This document shows, in pieces, positions 1 through 8,355 of a stretch of 53,663 bases of DNA; the stretch's first letter is position 1, and each line of letters begins with the position of its first letter. The notes under the pieces are model-generated. The model had not been told where the DNA came from, ran no database searches, and saw only the letters and a list, made by a program, of their open reading frames with translations. The stretch is from an uncultured Oxalobacteraceae bacterium (lineage in GTDB: Bacteria; Pseudomonadota; Gammaproteobacteria; Burkholderiales; Burkholderiaceae_D), in NCBI GenBank assembly GCA_903862415.1, contig CAIOYD010000053.1:1-53663 (forward strand), given 5' to 3'. The translations under genes were made by a program, and so were the position numbers.

Positions 1-14
1 AGGAGATACACATT

Positions 15-269
15 ATGAAAATTAAAGAAGTTATTGGAAGCTTAACGGCGAAACCAGCGCAAACCAAGCCTGTCACAATGCCAAAGCCAGTTGCGACCAC
101 CACACCTGTTACAGCAGTGGCAAACGCTGACAAAGCGCGAGTTGATGCGTTGAAAACTACGGCTGATGCTGCGAAAGATAGAGTTAAGAAGGAACAGGAC
201 AGGCAGAAGAAAATGAAAGCAGTTCAAACGTTAAGTTCTGCAACAGGAGCTGCAGGCGTACAAAGTTAG
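15..269 (+). CDS. Small Ala/Lys/Thr-rich hypothetical protein
   Basis: This 84-residue ORF starts at an ATG nine bases after a good AGGAG ribosome binding site that lies at the very edge of the window. The N-terminal half is rich in Thr, Pro, Val and Ala. The C-terminal half is a highly charged, predicted helical stretch of Lys, Asp, Arg and Gln (about residues 39-68). I see no signal peptide, membrane segment or known motif, and I do not recognise the family. It sits just upstream of a restriction-modification pair in AT-rich DNA, so it may be the last gene of an accessory element that begins outside the window. The strong ribosome binding site is the main reason to believe it is expressed. 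Confidence 0.5.
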   Translation: MKIKEVIGSLTAKPAQTKPVTMPKPVATTTPVTAVANADKARVDALKTTADAAKDRVKKEQDRQKKMKAVQTLSSATGAAGVQS

Positions 270-426
270 GACTGTTTACAAACGCAGTGCTGATAACAAA
301 GTGATTGCTTAAGATGGAGTAACTGATTGTCAAATAGATTACTGTAGTATACTGGTGCCTTGTTCGTTGCGAAGTTTGTATTTTCGCTAATTCTATTGTG
401 TTTGCCTACTTTTGGTTGTGCTGTAT

Positions 427-1407
427 ATGCGAAAATTAACATCGATTGAAATTTGTGCTGGTGCTGGTGGGCAGGCACTTGGATTGGAGATGGCAGGCTT
501 TGAACATCTCGCTGCAATTGAGCTAGACAAGAGTGCTTGCGAAACGTTGCGTATTAATAGAAGTAGTTGGAATGTAATTGAAGCAAATGTTAACGAATTT
601 TGTGTGAAAGATTATGTTGGCGTTGATTTGTTTGCTGGTGGCGTGCCCTGTCCGCCCTTTTCGATTGCAGGCAAACAGCTTGGACATTTAGATGAACGTG
701 ATTTATTCCCAGCTGCATTGCGAATGATTAAAGAATGTAACCCCAAAGCTGTATTGTTGGAGAACGTACGTGGTTTGTCTTCAGCTAGGTTTGCTGAATA
801 CAGAAGTAAAATTTTAGGTACGCTGTCTGAGCTAGGGTACAAGGCAGATTGGCGTGTAATTAATGCGTCTGATTTTGCCGTGCCACAACTGCGTCCGCGC
901 TTTATACTCGTTGCGATAAAAGCAGAATTTGCGCCATATTTTAGATGGTCAAAGCCACTGTCAAAGCAAGTTAATGTTGGCGATGTTTTGGTTGATTTAA
1001 TGAAGAGTAATGGCTGGCAAGGCGCGGAGGAATGGGCTTTAAAGGCTAAGTCTATAGCCCCCACAATTGTGGGCGGTAGTAAAAAACACGGTGGGGCTGA
1101 TTTGGGACCGACTAGAGCAAAAAGCAAATGGAAAGAACTTCATGTTGACGGACGTGGAATTGCTGATTTTGCGCCAACGAACGAACATGCAAAAGAACAT
1201 ATGCCACGTTTAACTTTGCGTATGGCAGCGCGCATACAGGGCTTTCCCGACGAATGGCAATTTGCAGGAAAAAAGACAGCTGCTTACAGACAGATTGGTA
1301 ACGCGTTCCCGCCTCCTGTCGCAAACGCAATTGGTTTAGCAATTAAAAATGCGTTAAATAAGAAAAAATTGGAAGGCAATGACGATGAATTATTTACTCT
1401 TGTTTAG
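427..1407 (+). CDS. DNA (cytosine-5-)-methyltransferase
   Basis: This 326-residue C5 cytosine methyltransferase transfers a methyl group from S-adenosylmethionine to cytosine in duplex DNA. The family motifs appear in order: motif I ICAGAGG near residue 10, motif IV GGVPCPPFS with catalytic Cys75, motif VI ENVRG, motif VIII QLRPRF, and motif X QIGNAFPPPVANAIG at the C-terminus. The target recognition domain between motifs VIII and IX is short. The frame also opens at a TTG at 412, but the ATG at 427 puts motif I at the usual distance from the N-terminus, so I prefer it; no clear ribosome binding site decides. Its 3' end overlaps the convergent HNH nuclease gene by 14 bases, which suggests a type II restriction-modification pair. 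The recognition sequence cannot be read from the sequence. Confidence 0.93.
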   Translation: MRKLTSIEICAGAGGQALGLEMAGFEHLAAIELDKSACETLRINRSSWNVIEANVNEFCVKDYVGVDLFAGGVPCPPFSIAGKQLGHLDERDLFPAALRMIKECNPKAVLLENVRGLSSARFAEYRSKILGTLSELGYKADWRVINASDFAVPQLRPRFILVAIKAEFAPYFRWSKPLSKQVNVGDVLVDLMKSNGWQGAEEWALKAKSIAPTIVGGSKKHGGADLGPTRAKSKWKELHVDGRGIADFAPTNEHAKEHMPRLTLRMAARIQGFPDEWQFAGKKTAAYRQIGNAFPPPVANAIGLAIKNALNKKKLEGNDDELFTLV

Positions 1408-2053
1408 TTTTATCGTTCAAAACTTTAAGCAATGCATCAGTTAAATCTTCGTCTGACAATTTGGAAATTTTGGGTGACAGGCTGATTGTTTTTGGAATAG
1501 TTAATAGTATTTTTCTGCCTGCATTTTCGGGAAAAGCCCAACTGCAATTTATACACGCAAGTTCACAAGCCTGGCACATTCTGCGTTTAGCGACATTACA
1601 TTCATTGCAAATAGGCTGCCAGTTACTTAAATCTTCGCGTCCGCCGCGTGTTAAGGGAATTTTATGGTCAGCTTGTAAACCGCGTACCCCAGCTTTGGTT
1701 TGTTTTCCGCAAATGGCGCACTTATTATTTGCTGATGAGAACAGTTTTGTTTTTTGAGCTTCTGTTAAATAAGTTCTGTTAATTTGCTTGCCAATTTTAT
1801 CTGACGCAAGTCTCCAGCAATGTTCGCCGTTAATATGTTTGGTTTCTAAGTCTAATCCTTCACTGTCTCTCAATTCTCTCAATCTTCTGTCAAAGTATTT
1901 TTGTTGACTAAGTTTAAGTAGCGCTGAGCTTGTAACCCATTCGCGCGGAAAACTGCTGCTGCTATCCCACAGCGCTTTCAGTAAAGCATGTTTTACTTCA
2001 CTAAGTTTGATTGTTGCAATGAAACCGTTAAAAGTTGTTGGCACTGTGCGCAT
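1394..2053 (-). CDS. HNH endonuclease, probable cognate restriction enzyme
   Basis: This 219-residue protein has an HNH nuclease core with zinc-binding cysteines. The core runs from CAIC (Cys112, Cys115) through QADH (Asp129-His130, the catalytic His) and DLSNWQ to CNEC (Cys149, Cys152). A second Cys cluster follows at residues 160-170. About 100 residues before the core contain a conserved-looking helical region that may read DNA sequence. The gene is convergent with, and overlaps by 14 bases, the C5 methyltransferase, so restriction of DNA unmethylated by that enzyme is the likely role. This is inference from context, since HNH domains also occur in homing and repair nucleases. No membrane segment is present. 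The start is an ATG with only a weak upstream purine stretch. Confidence 0.85.
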   Translation of the reverse strand: MRTVPTTFNGFIATIKLSEVKHALLKALWDSSSSFPREWVTSSALLKLSQQKYFDRRLRELRDSEGLDLETKHINGEHCWRLASDKIGKQINRTYLTEAQKTKLFSSANNKCAICGKQTKAGVRGLQADHKIPLTRGGREDLSNWQPICNECNVAKRRMCQACELACINCSWAFPENAGRKILLTIPKTISLSPKISKLSDEDLTDALLKVLNDKTKQE

Positions 2054-2219
2054 CCCGTTGCGTGTTCAATTGCCAAAATTTATCAGATTAGTAGAGTTTT
2101 GCCTACGATTAACATTGCGATGTTGTAACTAATGGCGATTATTGGGTTGGTTTTGTTGGTACTATTTCCTGTGCATACTGGTTAATAGGTGTACTGTGGT
2201 TGTAGATTTTGTTGCGCAG

Positions 2220-2314
2220 TGTGTAACTAAAAAAGTGTAAAATGTTGATATTAAACATTTTTTGCACCATTTAATTCTTAAATCCCATCAGTAAACTTAC
2301 ACAAAAGTTACACA
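2220..2314. repeat. Inverted-repeat element with iterated GTGTAA motifs
   Basis: A 9-base arm TGTGTAACT (2220-2228) is repeated in perfect inverted form as AGTTACACA (2306-2314). Each arm is followed internally by a second GTGTAA-type motif (GTGTAA at about 2235 on the left; TTACAC at about 2297 on the right, inverted). The centre has a further AT-rich palindrome, AAAATGTT facing AACATTTT (about 2240-2261). This nested arrangement resembles the ends of a small non-autonomous transposable element or a paired protein-binding site. No clear target duplication is visible. Confidence 0.45.
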
Positions 2315-2420
2315 GCACTATTGAATTGCTTTGAAAGCCTTTGTTTATGCGGGTTTTGAGTTGCGTTACTATTGAGTGGGAATAATTGCGATGAATGAAC
2401 TGTCGTAGTCGTGTTGCTCA

Positions 2421-2436
2421 TTTGGCGTAAGCCAAA
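2421..2436. other. Short hairpin next to terminator
   Basis: TTTGGC and GCCAAA form a perfect 6-bp stem around a GTAA loop. It lies just before the rho-independent terminator at 2444-2478 and is followed by an A run on the plus strand. It may be part of a double terminator for minus-strand transcription. Confidence 0.4.
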
Positions 2437-2443
2437 CAAAAAA

Positions 2444-2478
2444 ACCCAATTCGGTCGCTGATCTGATTGGGTTTTTTT
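2444..2478. terminator. Rho-independent terminator, probably bidirectional
   Basis: The perfect arms ACCCAAT (2444-2450) and ATTGGGT (2466-2472) enclose a partly paired interior. A run of T follows on the plus strand and a run of A precedes, so either strand could terminate here. On the minus strand it lies about 60 bases past the stop of the unknown 547-residue protein gene (2541-4184). Confidence 0.75.
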
Positions 2479-2540
2479 ATAAGGCCAGTAAATTATCTGC
2501 GAGGACGTGTGCAATTAATTTCGATTTCATGATGCAGCTG

Positions 2541-4184
2541 TTAGCTTGGATTTACTTTCAAACTATTTCTATCAATTAAATTTTCTGTGCAAACTCGTAA
2601 AGTTCCATGTTTATCCAACACCTTTGAAGCAAGGTTATCAATTTTCTGTTTTTTAGTTTGTCCGTTAATGTTTACACTCGGGTCATTGTAGTAGTTGTGA
2701 GACTTCATTATCTCGGTGAAACTAGCGTTGTTCATGCTAATAATATTAGCAGCCAGGTTACTATTGTTATGAAGTTGTGAGTAATTAGATTTGCACGCGC
2801 ATGCCATGCGGACGATAGGATGTATGGTATTGACAATGTAGTTATTATTTTGATCTTTGCGATAACTATAAATATTAAAAACCGAACCGGGATCATAGTT
2901 ACCCTTATTTGCAAAGGCTAAAGTTTCTTGGTTTGCTAATGGGATGTCATCATGTGCCTGAGTTAGCAGCATTTGGTCATAGGATTCATTTGTATCGGGC
3001 TGCCCCCAAGAAGCCAATTCCGGTGGCGGTTCAAAAATCTTTGCTTCGGTAATGTTAATATCCCCTGGCCGATAATATTTGGTTAGCATCGGTTCGATGA
3101 TGGTGTTTATTTGTTGATAGTTGATACCCTCCTCGCCAGTGCGATAAACAGGATTATTACGTTCGATTTCAATTCTTTTAAGGAGGTCAATTTCTTCTTG
3201 TTGCAAGGGTGGGAGTGACCTCGCTGTATTTAAAGTTAAATCTGAAAAAAGCAAAGTCTGGTGCAATATGGCCAAATCAGTCGCATCAAATTGTGGAGTG
3301 CCTATATTTTGCAGAGCATATTGGTACATAAAATAATGAATTTGCAAATCTTTGACGGTGATTTTTTTGTCGTCCCCTAAATTTTGCAGTGTTCTTTTTT
3401 CATGGTTTGTAAATAAATTTTTCAGAAAATTTATTCTGTTGTAGGTGGTGATTACATGCCCTATATGTAAGGTGGTATTGATGAGGTCATGGGTGGGATC
3501 AAAAATACGAGCGATAAGGTTATTGTCTTCGTCCATGAACTGATAACGAACCATTTTTATATTGAATTGATCTACGCAATTGTTGGTTAGTTCTAGAATG
3601 GAGTCCAGACCTTCTGGTATGCCACTCTGCGGAGTAGCCTCTGCGATCACATTGCAGCATGCTTGAACCATCGCTTGTTGAAGTTCATTTTTTGTTGGGG
3701 TTTGATAACCGTTCCTGCTTAATTCATCCACGCACTTGTCGTAGTTTTTTACCAATTCCTGGGCAAATTTTGCTTTTAATTCTTCCAGCGTATGGATGGA
3801 ATAGGGCACTGGATTGCCTCGGTCATTCATGGTTGCAGTCAGCCTGTAACCTCCATCCGGATTTTGGGTTTGAGTAAAGGTAATTTGTGTGCCGTCAGGA
3901 TAATGCGCCGTGAGAGTTTTTATAGTTGGGTCATTGGGATCTGGAACGATAGCTGTATTGACGATGGCTTTCATTAATTCAAAATTTTCCCAGGTTTTTT
4001 CTTTGGTCTGGACGGTGTCATGTATGTAATAACCCAAAGTGAAAAGTCCTGCTGAAAATAGCGCAAATAAATACCCGAATTTACTCAGAGTAGGATCTGT
4101 TGGATGCTCGCCGACGGCTTTGAGTATTCTTCCTGGTTGTGCATTGATTAGCCGATTGACTGTGTTTATTGTGCTCGTTGCCAT
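2541..4184 (-). CDS. Unknown protein with N-terminal membrane segment
   Basis: This 547-residue protein belongs to no family I recognise. One hydrophobic stretch at about residues 35-54 could span a membrane; the rest is hydrophilic, Asn- and Gln-rich and probably globular. There is no cleavable signal peptide, because about 35 mostly polar residues precede the hydrophobic segment. Six cysteines are scattered, with CC at about 176 and a CAC pair near the C-terminus. The start is an ATG with an AGGAA ribosome binding site five bases upstream. The neighbouring upstream gene on the same strand encodes a CaaX-ending pentapeptide-repeat protein with a similar AGGAA site, and both sit in AT-rich DNA. 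A shared accessory origin is plausible. A secreted-effector role is possible but rests on context only. Confidence 0.75.
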   Translation of the reverse strand: MATSTINTVNRLINAQPGRILKAVGEHPTDPTLSKFGYLFALFSAGLFTLGYYIHDTVQTKEKTWENFELMKAIVNTAIVPDPNDPTIKTLTAHYPDGTQITFTQTQNPDGGYRLTATMNDRGNPVPYSIHTLEELKAKFAQELVKNYDKCVDELSRNGYQTPTKNELQQAMVQACCNVIAEATPQSGIPEGLDSILELTNNCVDQFNIKMVRYQFMDEDNNLIARIFDPTHDLINTTLHIGHVITTYNRINFLKNLFTNHEKRTLQNLGDDKKITVKDLQIHYFMYQYALQNIGTPQFDATDLAILHQTLLFSDLTLNTARSLPPLQQEEIDLLKRIEIERNNPVYRTGEEGINYQQINTIIEPMLTKYYRPGDINITEAKIFEPPPELASWGQPDTNESYDQMLLTQAHDDIPLANQETLAFANKGNYDPGSVFNIYSYRKDQNNNYIVNTIHPIVRMACACKSNYSQLHNNSNLAANIISMNNASFTEIMKSHNYYNDPSVNINGQTKKQKIDNLASKVLDKHGTLRVCTENLIDRNSLKVNPS

Positions 4185-4349
4185 AAGGATTCCTGACGAT
4201 TAAATGGATAGGATTTATTTTCAAAATTGCAATTACACGTAGAGTAATTGCTTTATTTGAATCGATCTGTTGTGGTTAACCCTAGTTTGTGGCGAGCAGG
4301 CGTGGAGGATGGTGACGATGGCAATGAAGGCTTCATTGCCATTGGGATA

Positions 4350-5492
4350 TCAGGAAATGATGCAGTTGTTTCTCCGTCGAGCGGATTTTAATTCTTCCTG
4401 GGTGCCGATGGTGTCTTGGAGTTTTATTTGACTTAAATGACTGTTAGTCAGATCTGCACCGGTAAAATTAGCGCCGCTAAAATCAACGTTGCGGACATGG
4501 GTTGAATCGAGTGTGGCATTTTTCAGGTTCGCATTGATCAGCGATGAATTTTTGATCCGTGCATTGCTCAGGTTGGCGTTGGCAAGTGAAGTGTTATTTA
4601 ACTGAGTATTGAACATGGTGCTGTTGGCTAAATTGCTGTTATTGATTTGCGCTGAGCATAAATTACAGTCAGTCAAATCCAATGGCGCATTGTATTCATG
4701 GTTGCCGCCGGCTTTATATCTTACCCCGAGACGTTCTTGTTGGCTCCGGTTGACGCCGGTCAGTTTGGCCCTGGACAGATTGGCACCGATTAAGCTGGTA
4801 TTTTTAATGATGGCATCGGTTAAGTTGGTGTCGCACAGATTGGCATGGTTTAAGTCACTACCCACTATGGTGACTTCACTTAAATTCAACTGACTCAGAT
4901 TGAGATGGCTTAAATCGGCACCAACTAAATAAATATTGTTCAATAAGCCGCACTTGCTGATCTCAGTGAGCATTGTTTCTTTTAAATACAGGTTAATTTC
5001 CGGATTGCCGGTTTCATTTTGCGATTCCCTGATTAAAAAACAGAACAGCAATCCCCGTGCAAACGGGTCGGGGTTTTTGCTGAACAGTTCTCTTATTATT
5101 TGGCAGCCCTTAGCGTACAAGCTGTCGAGTTCGCTTTTCAGGCGCGCAGATACTTCCGGATCATTCATGGTTTGAATGACATTGTGCATCATGGCGGCCA
5201 GATCACTGGCGTTGGCGGTTTGGAGTACCCTCCACATGGCGGTATGAATGATACTATGATAGTTGTAACAGCCTTGTGTATAAATCGGCAGAGTAATGAG
5301 TTGTTTTTCGGGCAGCTTGCGTAACAGTTCAAACATCATTACTTGTTGGGGGGTGTTGGCATTTTCTGTGGCAAAAACATTATAAAAGTCGGGTGTGTCG
5401 GCTTTAAAAAAATTGCGGCTGGCAATTTGCTGCAGCGACTTGGGTTGAAAATATGCTTTGGGATTAAAGGGGGGGAGTTTGGGTGGATTCAT
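4350..5492 (-). CDS. Pentapeptide-repeat protein with C-terminal CaaX motif
   Basis: This 380-residue protein has an alpha-helical N-terminal region (about 1-185) and a pentapeptide-repeat region in two blocks, about 190-248 and 271-357. In the repeats, Leu or Phe recurs every five residues with Ala or Asn two before it (ANLSN, ANLKN, ANFTG, ADLTN). Such repeats fold into a right-handed quadrilateral beta-helix. The last four residues are CIIS (Cys377), preceded by Arg372-Arg374. That is a textbook CaaX prenylation box, with X = Ser favouring farnesylation, plus a basic patch. Bacteria do not prenylate proteins this way, but some effectors, notably in Legionella, are prenylated by the host. 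The start is an ATG with AAGGAA eight bases upstream. Host targeting is inference and needs a secretion route not seen here. Confidence 0.85.
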   Translation of the reverse strand: MNPPKLPPFNPKAYFQPKSLQQIASRNFFKADTPDFYNVFATENANTPQQVMMFELLRKLPEKQLITLPIYTQGCYNYHSIIHTAMWRVLQTANASDLAAMMHNVIQTMNDPEVSARLKSELDSLYAKGCQIIRELFSKNPDPFARGLLFCFLIRESQNETGNPEINLYLKETMLTEISKCGLLNNIYLVGADLSHLNLSQLNLSEVTIVGSDLNHANLCDTNLTDAIIKNTSLIGANLSRAKLTGVNRSQQERLGVRYKAGGNHEYNAPLDLTDCNLCSAQINNSNLANSTMFNTQLNNTSLANANLSNARIKNSSLINANLKNATLDSTHVRNVDFSGANFTGADLTNSHLSQIKLQDTIGTQEELKSARRRNNCIIS

Positions 5493-5688
5493 AATATGTA
5501 TTCCTTTTCATTTTAGGAGTTGAATGTCAAGGGTGGGAATCGGTTGATTCTGTTTCTGACGGGTTTTTGAGTTAAGGGATAGTGTTTAGTTGCATGTTGA
5601 CGTAAAGAAGATTTTTATGGTCAATAACACCATGAAAACGATATTTTTTTGTGATGGTTCCGTGTTTCTGCCCCGGGTCGGAGCGCTT

Positions 5689-5718
5689 TTGGAAGCAGGG
5701 CTTGGGGAATGTTATAAT
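5689..5718 (+). promoter_or_regulatory. Sigma-70-like promoter for the queE cluster
   Basis: A perfect TATAAT -10 box lies at 5713-5718. A TTGGAA -35-like box lies at 5689-5694 with an 18-base spacer. It sits 55 bases upstream of the queE start. I see no preQ1 riboswitch fold in the short leader. Confidence 0.5.
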
Positions 5719-5773
5719 CAGCGGTTAATTTGACAGCGATTTTCTTTCTTTAATTTAATCTGCGAGCCTGCCT

Positions 5774-6409
5774 TTGACTTATAGTGTGAAAGAGATTTTT
5801 TATAGCCTGCAGGGCGAAGGGCATCATGCCGGTCGTCCGACGGTGTTTTGTCGTTTTGCCGGTTGTAATTTGTGGTCGGGACGGGAAGTGGATCGTCACA
5901 AGGCGGTATGCCAGTTTTGTGATACCGATTTTTTTGGCACCGATGGTCCTCTGGGCGGTAAGTTCAAACAGGCCGAGCAACTGGTGGCGGCGATTGATCG
6001 TTTGTGGCCGGCGGATTACGCGGCCTTCAAGTATGTGGTGTTTACTGGCGGCGAGCCGCTGCTGCAACTCGACGCGCCGTTGATTGATGCCATGCATGCG
6101 GCCGGGTTTGAAGTCGGCATTGAAACCAATGGCACCAAGCCGGTACCTGCCGGTGTGGACTGGGTCTGTGTCAGTCCGAAAGCTGGTGCGGAGCTGGTGG
6201 TGCTGGGTGGTGATGAACTCAAAGTGGTGATCCCTCAGTCGGGTCAGGATATGCAGCGTTATGCGCAACTCGACTTTACGCATTATTTTGTTCAGGCCAT
6301 GGATGGGGTTTTGTATTCTGAAAACATTCGCAAGGCAGTCGATTACTGCAAACGCTATCCGCGCTGGAAATTAAGCCTGCAAACGCATAAGCTGCTGCAG
6401 ATTCCCTGA
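5774..6409 (+). CDS. queE: 7-carboxy-7-deazaguanine synthase QueE
   Basis: QueE is a radical-SAM enzyme that converts 6-carboxytetrahydropterin to 7-carboxy-7-deazaguanine, on the way to preQ0 and queuosine. The 211-residue product has the N-terminal FYSLQGEGHHAG signature. The iron-sulfur cysteines are Cys31, Cys46 and Cys49, giving CX14CX2C rather than the usual CX3CX2C. This longer spacing is known from Burkholderia QueE. A glycine-rich FTGGEPLLQ motif binds SAM. The start is TTG: an in-frame stop lies 16-18 bases upstream and this codon places the signature correctly. queD follows 39 bases downstream, so the two act in one pathway and probably one operon. queC and queF are not in the window. 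Confidence 0.95.
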   Translation: MTYSVKEIFYSLQGEGHHAGRPTVFCRFAGCNLWSGREVDRHKAVCQFCDTDFFGTDGPLGGKFKQAEQLVAAIDRLWPADYAAFKYVVFTGGEPLLQLDAPLIDAMHAAGFEVGIETNGTKPVPAGVDWVCVSPKAGAELVVLGGDELKVVIPQSGQDMQRYAQLDFTHYFVQAMDGVLYSENIRKAVDYCKRYPRWKLSLQTHKLLQIP

Positions 6410-6448
6410 ACCTTTTTTTACTATATAAGCCTTTACCGGCACCAGATT

Positions 6449-7394
<946 letters not shown>

Positions 7395-7398
7395 ATTT

Positions 7399-8307
7399 AT
7401 GCCGACTGTTGCCATCATTGCTCCGAGTGGATATGCACCAGACGCTGCCAAGGTAGAGCGGGCATTGTCGCGCTTGCAGGCACGCGGCTGGACGGTGCGC
7501 AATCTGGTGCAGGCGGAGGATAAATATTTGCGCTTTGCCGCTGATGATGCTACCCGTTTGTCGCAGCTGTATCAGGCGGCCGATGATCCTGATGTTGATG
7601 TGGTGCTGGCTCTGCGTGGCGGTTATGGTTTGTCGCGTCTGCTGGAATCGGTCGATTTTGCTCGTCTGGCGGGCAGTGGTAAATTGTTTGTTGGCTTCAG
7701 CGATTTCACAGCCTTGCAGATGGGCATGCTGGCACAAGCTGGAGGTATCAGTTTCGCCGGGCCGATGGTGTGTGAAGATTTGGGTGCCGAGGAGTTTCCC
7801 CTGGCGACGTTTGAGTATCTGGAGCGCTGTCTGCTGGCTTCCGGCGTCGCGTATGAGTTCAGTGTGGCCGCGCCTGATAATCCACTTGTGCAGGTACAGG
7901 GAACTTTCTGGGGTGGCAATCTGGCGATGCTCACGCATTTGGTGGGAAGCCGGTTTATGCCGCAGATCGACGGTGGCATCCTGTTTGTTGAAGATGTGAA
8001 TGAAAATCCCTACCGGGTTGAACGCATGTTGCTGCAACTGTTGCATGGCGGTATTCTGGGGCGGCAAAAAGCGCTGTTGCTGGGACATTTTACTAATTAC
8101 AAAGCCTCGGATTACGATAATGGCTATGATTTTACTGCCATGCTGGCGTATATTCGTTCTCGTCTGGCGATTCCTGTGCTCACCGGCCTGCCCTTTGGTC
8201 ACTGTGCCAACAAGGTGACGCTGCCGCTGGGTGTTGAGGCGGAGCTGAGCAGTACTGATGCTCAATTGAAGCTGAAATTCGCCGCTTGCCCGCAGGTGAA
8301 GCGCTGA
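7399..8307 (+). CDS. ldcA: LD-carboxypeptidase (S66 family)
   Basis: This 302-residue serine peptidase of family S66 removes the terminal D-alanine from murein tetrapeptides during cytoplasmic peptidoglycan recycling. The catalytic triad is visible: nucleophile Ser101 in GFSDFT, Glu198 in FVEDVNE, and His268 in PFGHCANK. An ALRGGYG motif near residue 71 and FWGGNL near 170 also match the family. There is no signal peptide, as expected for LdcA. The start ATG lies four bases after the tadA stop. It is probably the last gene of the queE cluster, since the next gene has its own -10 box. Confidence 0.93.
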   Translation: MPTVAIIAPSGYAPDAAKVERALSRLQARGWTVRNLVQAEDKYLRFAADDATRLSQLYQAADDPDVDVVLALRGGYGLSRLLESVDFARLAGSGKLFVGFSDFTALQMGMLAQAGGISFAGPMVCEDLGAEEFPLATFEYLERCLLASGVAYEFSVAAPDNPLVQVQGTFWGGNLAMLTHLVGSRFMPQIDGGILFVEDVNENPYRVERMLLQLLHGGILGRQKALLLGHFTNYKASDYDNGYDFTAMLAYIRSRLAIPVLTGLPFGHCANKVTLPLGVEAELSSTDAQLKLKFAACPQVKR

Positions 8308-8316
8308 GTTTGCTGC

Positions 8317-8322
8317 TATAAT
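8317..8322 (+). promoter_or_regulatory. -10 box upstream of the ABC-F gene
   Basis: A perfect TATAAT lies 33 bases before the GTG start and just after the ldcA stop. No good -35 box is at the usual distance, so the call is tentative. Confidence 0.35.
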
Positions 8323-8355
8323 GTCCGGTTGAATTATTAACGCAAAAGGTTTTCT

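Larger units (their letters stand above)
2054..2540. other. Gene-free AT-rich interval with inverted repeats and terminator
   Basis: These 487 bases between the HNH gene and the unknown membrane protein hold no convincing gene. They contain an inverted-repeat block at about 2220-2314 and two adjacent hairpins at 2421-2478, listed separately. The HNH gene reads leftward from the low end, so its promoter should lie in the first part, but I could not single out one. A 68-codon open frame on the minus strand at 2308-2514 runs through both hairpins and is not believable. Confidence 0.6.

Noticed and set aside
2308-2514. 68-codon minus-strand open frame
   Set aside because: It reads through two hairpins and has no plausible start signal or motif.
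5719-5773. preQ1 riboswitch before queE
   Set aside because: The leader is only about 50 bases and shows no hairpin with an A-rich tail of the preQ1 type.
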